Positions 62,539 through 64,000 of a stretch of DNA of 64,000 nt are shown in pieces. The DNA is taken from positions 1 through 64,000 of the forward strand of contig DATJOJ010000011.1 of NCBI GenBank assembly GCA_035507035.1, in the 5' to 3' direction. Source of the DNA: DATJOJ01 sp035507035. GTDB lineage: Bacteria > Acidobacteriota > Terriglobia > Terriglobales > Acidobacteriaceae. Numbering within the stretch: position 1 is the stretch's first letter; each line of letters begins with the position of its first letter. The position numbers and the translations under genes were made by a program. The notes under the pieces were generated by a model. It was given only the letters and a program-made list of their open reading frames with translations, did no database searches and was not told where the DNA came from.

Positions 62539-64000
62539 GTGGTTAAATTCAGAGTTTGCCTGTTTTTTCTTGCCCTGCTCTCTGTCCTGAGCGTTCCCGG
62601 GTGTTCCTCGAACGGTACCATCCAGATCACGTTATCTCCGACGACTCCGCCGGTGATCAATGCCGGGCAGAGCCAGGCAATTACCGCCTCTCTCACCAAT
62701 GATGTCCACAGTCAAGGCGTAACTTGGAGCCTAACCGGGCCTGGTAGCTTGATCGATCAAACTTCCACTTCTGTGACATTTATTGCCCCGGTGGATATTT
62801 CCATCGAAACCACTTCAACGGTAACGGCAACCTCGGTGGCGAGTACGACCGTCACAGCCACGTTGAATATCACGGTAAATCCCGTTCTTGGGATTTCGAC
62901 GTCATCACTGCCAGTCGGAACGGTAAATGTCCCGTACGTTGGCGTGATCGGCGCAGTCGGGGCTACCGGTACTTTCACCTGGAACTTAATCAGCGGCAAT
63001 CTTCCTCCCGGCCTTTCCTTATCGTCAAGTTCGACGAGTTCGGTGACGATTCTGGGAACACCCAATACGGTCGGAACCTCGAAGTTCACAATTCAGGTGG
63101 TGGATTCTGCCGGTTCATCCGTCAGCCGCACCTTCAGCATTACCATTAATCCTCCGCCGCCTTTGGCGGTAACAACTGCCTCTTTGCCGCAGGGAACGGT
63201 GGGGATTACGTATCCCAGCACGCAGCTGCAAACCAACCAAAGCGGAAGTTTTAGCTGGACGCAAACCGGTGGTACCTTGCCTCCCGGTCTTTCTTTGAGC
63301 ACTGCAGGAGTGATTTCGGGCACGCCCACAACTGTCGGCACGTTCACCTTTGCGGTCCAAGTCACGAATGCGTCCGGGCAGACCGCGAATGCGAACTTAA
63401 CGATTGTGATCAATCCCAGTTCGGCGGGAAATTCCGAACTGAACGGAACCTATGCGTTCCTGGTAAGCGGTTTTACTGGAACCAATAACTCGGTGACTGC
63501 CGGCAGCTTTACCGCGGATGGGAATGGCAACATCACTGCCGGTTTGCTAGATTCGAATTCGAACGGCGGCGGCGCTGCGCAAGTGGGTCAAATTTTCACC
63601 GGAAAGTACGTCATCGGCTCCAATGGCCAAGGCACTGTCACTCTGGACGTCACCGGGGGCGGAACGTCGACGTTCGCGGCTGCGGTCAGCCCCAGTGGGA
63701 ATGGCGGCAACATTATCCAGTACGGTACGACCACAGGATCTGGCGTGCTGCTAAAGCAGAGTGGGTTGACTAATTTCTCGGTCGGAAGTATCGACGGCAA
63801 TTACGCCTTCGGTTTCCTGGGAGCAAACGGAACAGCGCCGGTACAAAGCCGGTATGGCTTCGCCGGAATATTCGCTGCAGATGGCACGGGACAATTTGCC
63901 TCGGGCACGCTGGATTCCGATGATTCAGTGAACGGCACAACCTCCAATGTTAGTTTCACAGGAATTTATTCCGTTTCCAATGCGGCCAATGGGCGCGGGA
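62539..64000 (+). CDS. lipoprotein with putative Ig (He_PIG) domains, C-terminus beyond window
   Basis: An open frame runs from GTG 62539 (AGGA upstream) to the window edge, 487 codons without a stop. The N-terminus VKFRVCLFFLALLSVLSVPGCSS is a lipoprotein signal with lipobox VPGC. An Ig-like region (PTTPPVINAGQSQAITASLT) is followed by two putative-Ig domains recognisable by LPVGTVNVPY...LPPGLSLSSS and LPQGTVGITY...LPPGLSLSTAGVISGTPTTVG. Then come repeats with GTYAFLVSGFTGTNN, GSFTADGNGNITAGLLDSN and a second IDGNYAFGFLGANG...GIFAADGTGQFASGTLDSD. It is probably a surface adhesin-like protein of the same cluster as the receptor, 50 bases upstream. Confidence 0.85.
   Translation, partial: MVKFRVCLFFLALLSVLSVPGCSSNGTIQITLSPTTPPVINAGQSQAITASLTNDVHSQGVTWSLTGPGSLIDQTSTSVTFIAPVDISIETTSTVTATSVASTTVTATLNITVNPVLGISTSSLPVGTVNVPYVGVIGAVGATGTFTWNLISGNLPPGLSLSSSSTSSVTILGTPNTVGTSKFTIQVVDSAGSSVSRTFSITINPPPPLAVTTASLPQGTVGITYPSTQLQTNQSGSFSWTQTGGTLPPGLSLSTAGVISGTPTTVGTFTFAVQVTNASGQTANANLTIVINPSSAGNSELNGTYAFLVSGFTGTNNSVTAGSFTADGNGNITAGLLDSNSNGGGAAQVGQIFTGKYVIGSNGQGTVTLDVTGGGTSTFAAAVSPSGNGGNIIQYGTTTGSGVLLKQSGLTNFSVGSIDGNYAFGFLGANGTAPVQSRYGFAGIFAADGTGQFASGTLDSDDSVNGTTSNVSFTGIYSVSNAANGRG

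Noticed and set aside
1..64000. CRISPR arrays, insertion sequences, prophage or integrative elements
   Set aside because: No regularly spaced direct repeats, transposase, integrase or phage structural genes were seen. The GVYG-repeat protein resembles fibres but has a signal peptide and no phage neighbours.

Overview
The window looks like chromosomal DNA of an Acidobacteriota member (class Terriglobia, Koribacter/Sulfotelmatobacter-like). This is inferred from gene content: a secreted carboxypeptidase-regulatory/TonB-receptor protein, three GloVer-repeat secreted proteins, a Ser/Thr kinase and a winged-helix protein that carry the same TolB-like/TPR sensor module, DUF5666, CHAD and a PFOR-acs pair. 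Base composition is even and moderately GC-rich. I see no rRNA, CRISPR array, integrase or transposase.

Layout. 0.3-6 kb: yebC, tlyA, nadK, a secreted amidohydrolase and a GloVer protein on the + strand. 6.1-9.8 kb (- strand): hpt, a GAF-GAF-PP2C phosphatase and lysA; the last two overlap by 4 bp. 9.9-17.2 kb (+): an MBL-fold hydrolase, an O-methyltransferase, a GNAT protein and a 1567-residue hybrid kinase with two different kinase cores. 17.2-24.1 kb: central carbon genes, with nifJ plus a DHOD-like gene (-) divergent from acs (+) across an intergenic region that holds a CRP-type palindrome. 24.3-28.8 kb: a Ser/Thr kinase with TPRs, a small gene abutting its 3' end, DUF1634 and TauE/SafE. 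29-34 kb: a KdpD cut into two divergent genes, kdpE and a PiT phosphate transporter. 34-45.5 kb: secreted and surface proteins, a winged-helix/TPR regulator, an Lrp regulator and a second secreted amidohydrolase. 45.6-49.9 kb: a methyltransferase, an Lnt-like protein without the nucleophilic cysteine and a TMTC-like membrane/TPR protein. 49.9-57.1 kb: a phosphate island (CHAD, pstC-pstA-pstB-phoU without pstS, YncE/phosphoesterase). 57.7-64 kb: tRNA-Gly(CCC), a small Cys-containing protein, and DUF5666, a TonB receptor and an Ig-like lipoprotein that runs off the window end.

How it fits together. The strongest regulatory signal is a shared promoter geometry. TAACAC-type repeats with an 11-bp period, followed 8 bp later by a TAG-type -10, precede both pit (32.33 kb) and pstC (50.86 kb). 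This suggests one Pho regulon that joins low- and high-affinity phosphate uptake, probably with the polyphosphate-associated CHAD gene divergent from pstC. The split KdpD/KdpE genes directly upstream of pit, with no potassium transporter in the window, form an unusual signalling cluster. A second theme is modular sensing: the same roughly 620-residue extracytoplasmic module is fused to a Ser/Thr kinase in one gene and to a DNA-binding domain in another, 10 kb apart. A family of imperfect inverted repeats marks the 3' ends of genes between 34 and 41 kb.
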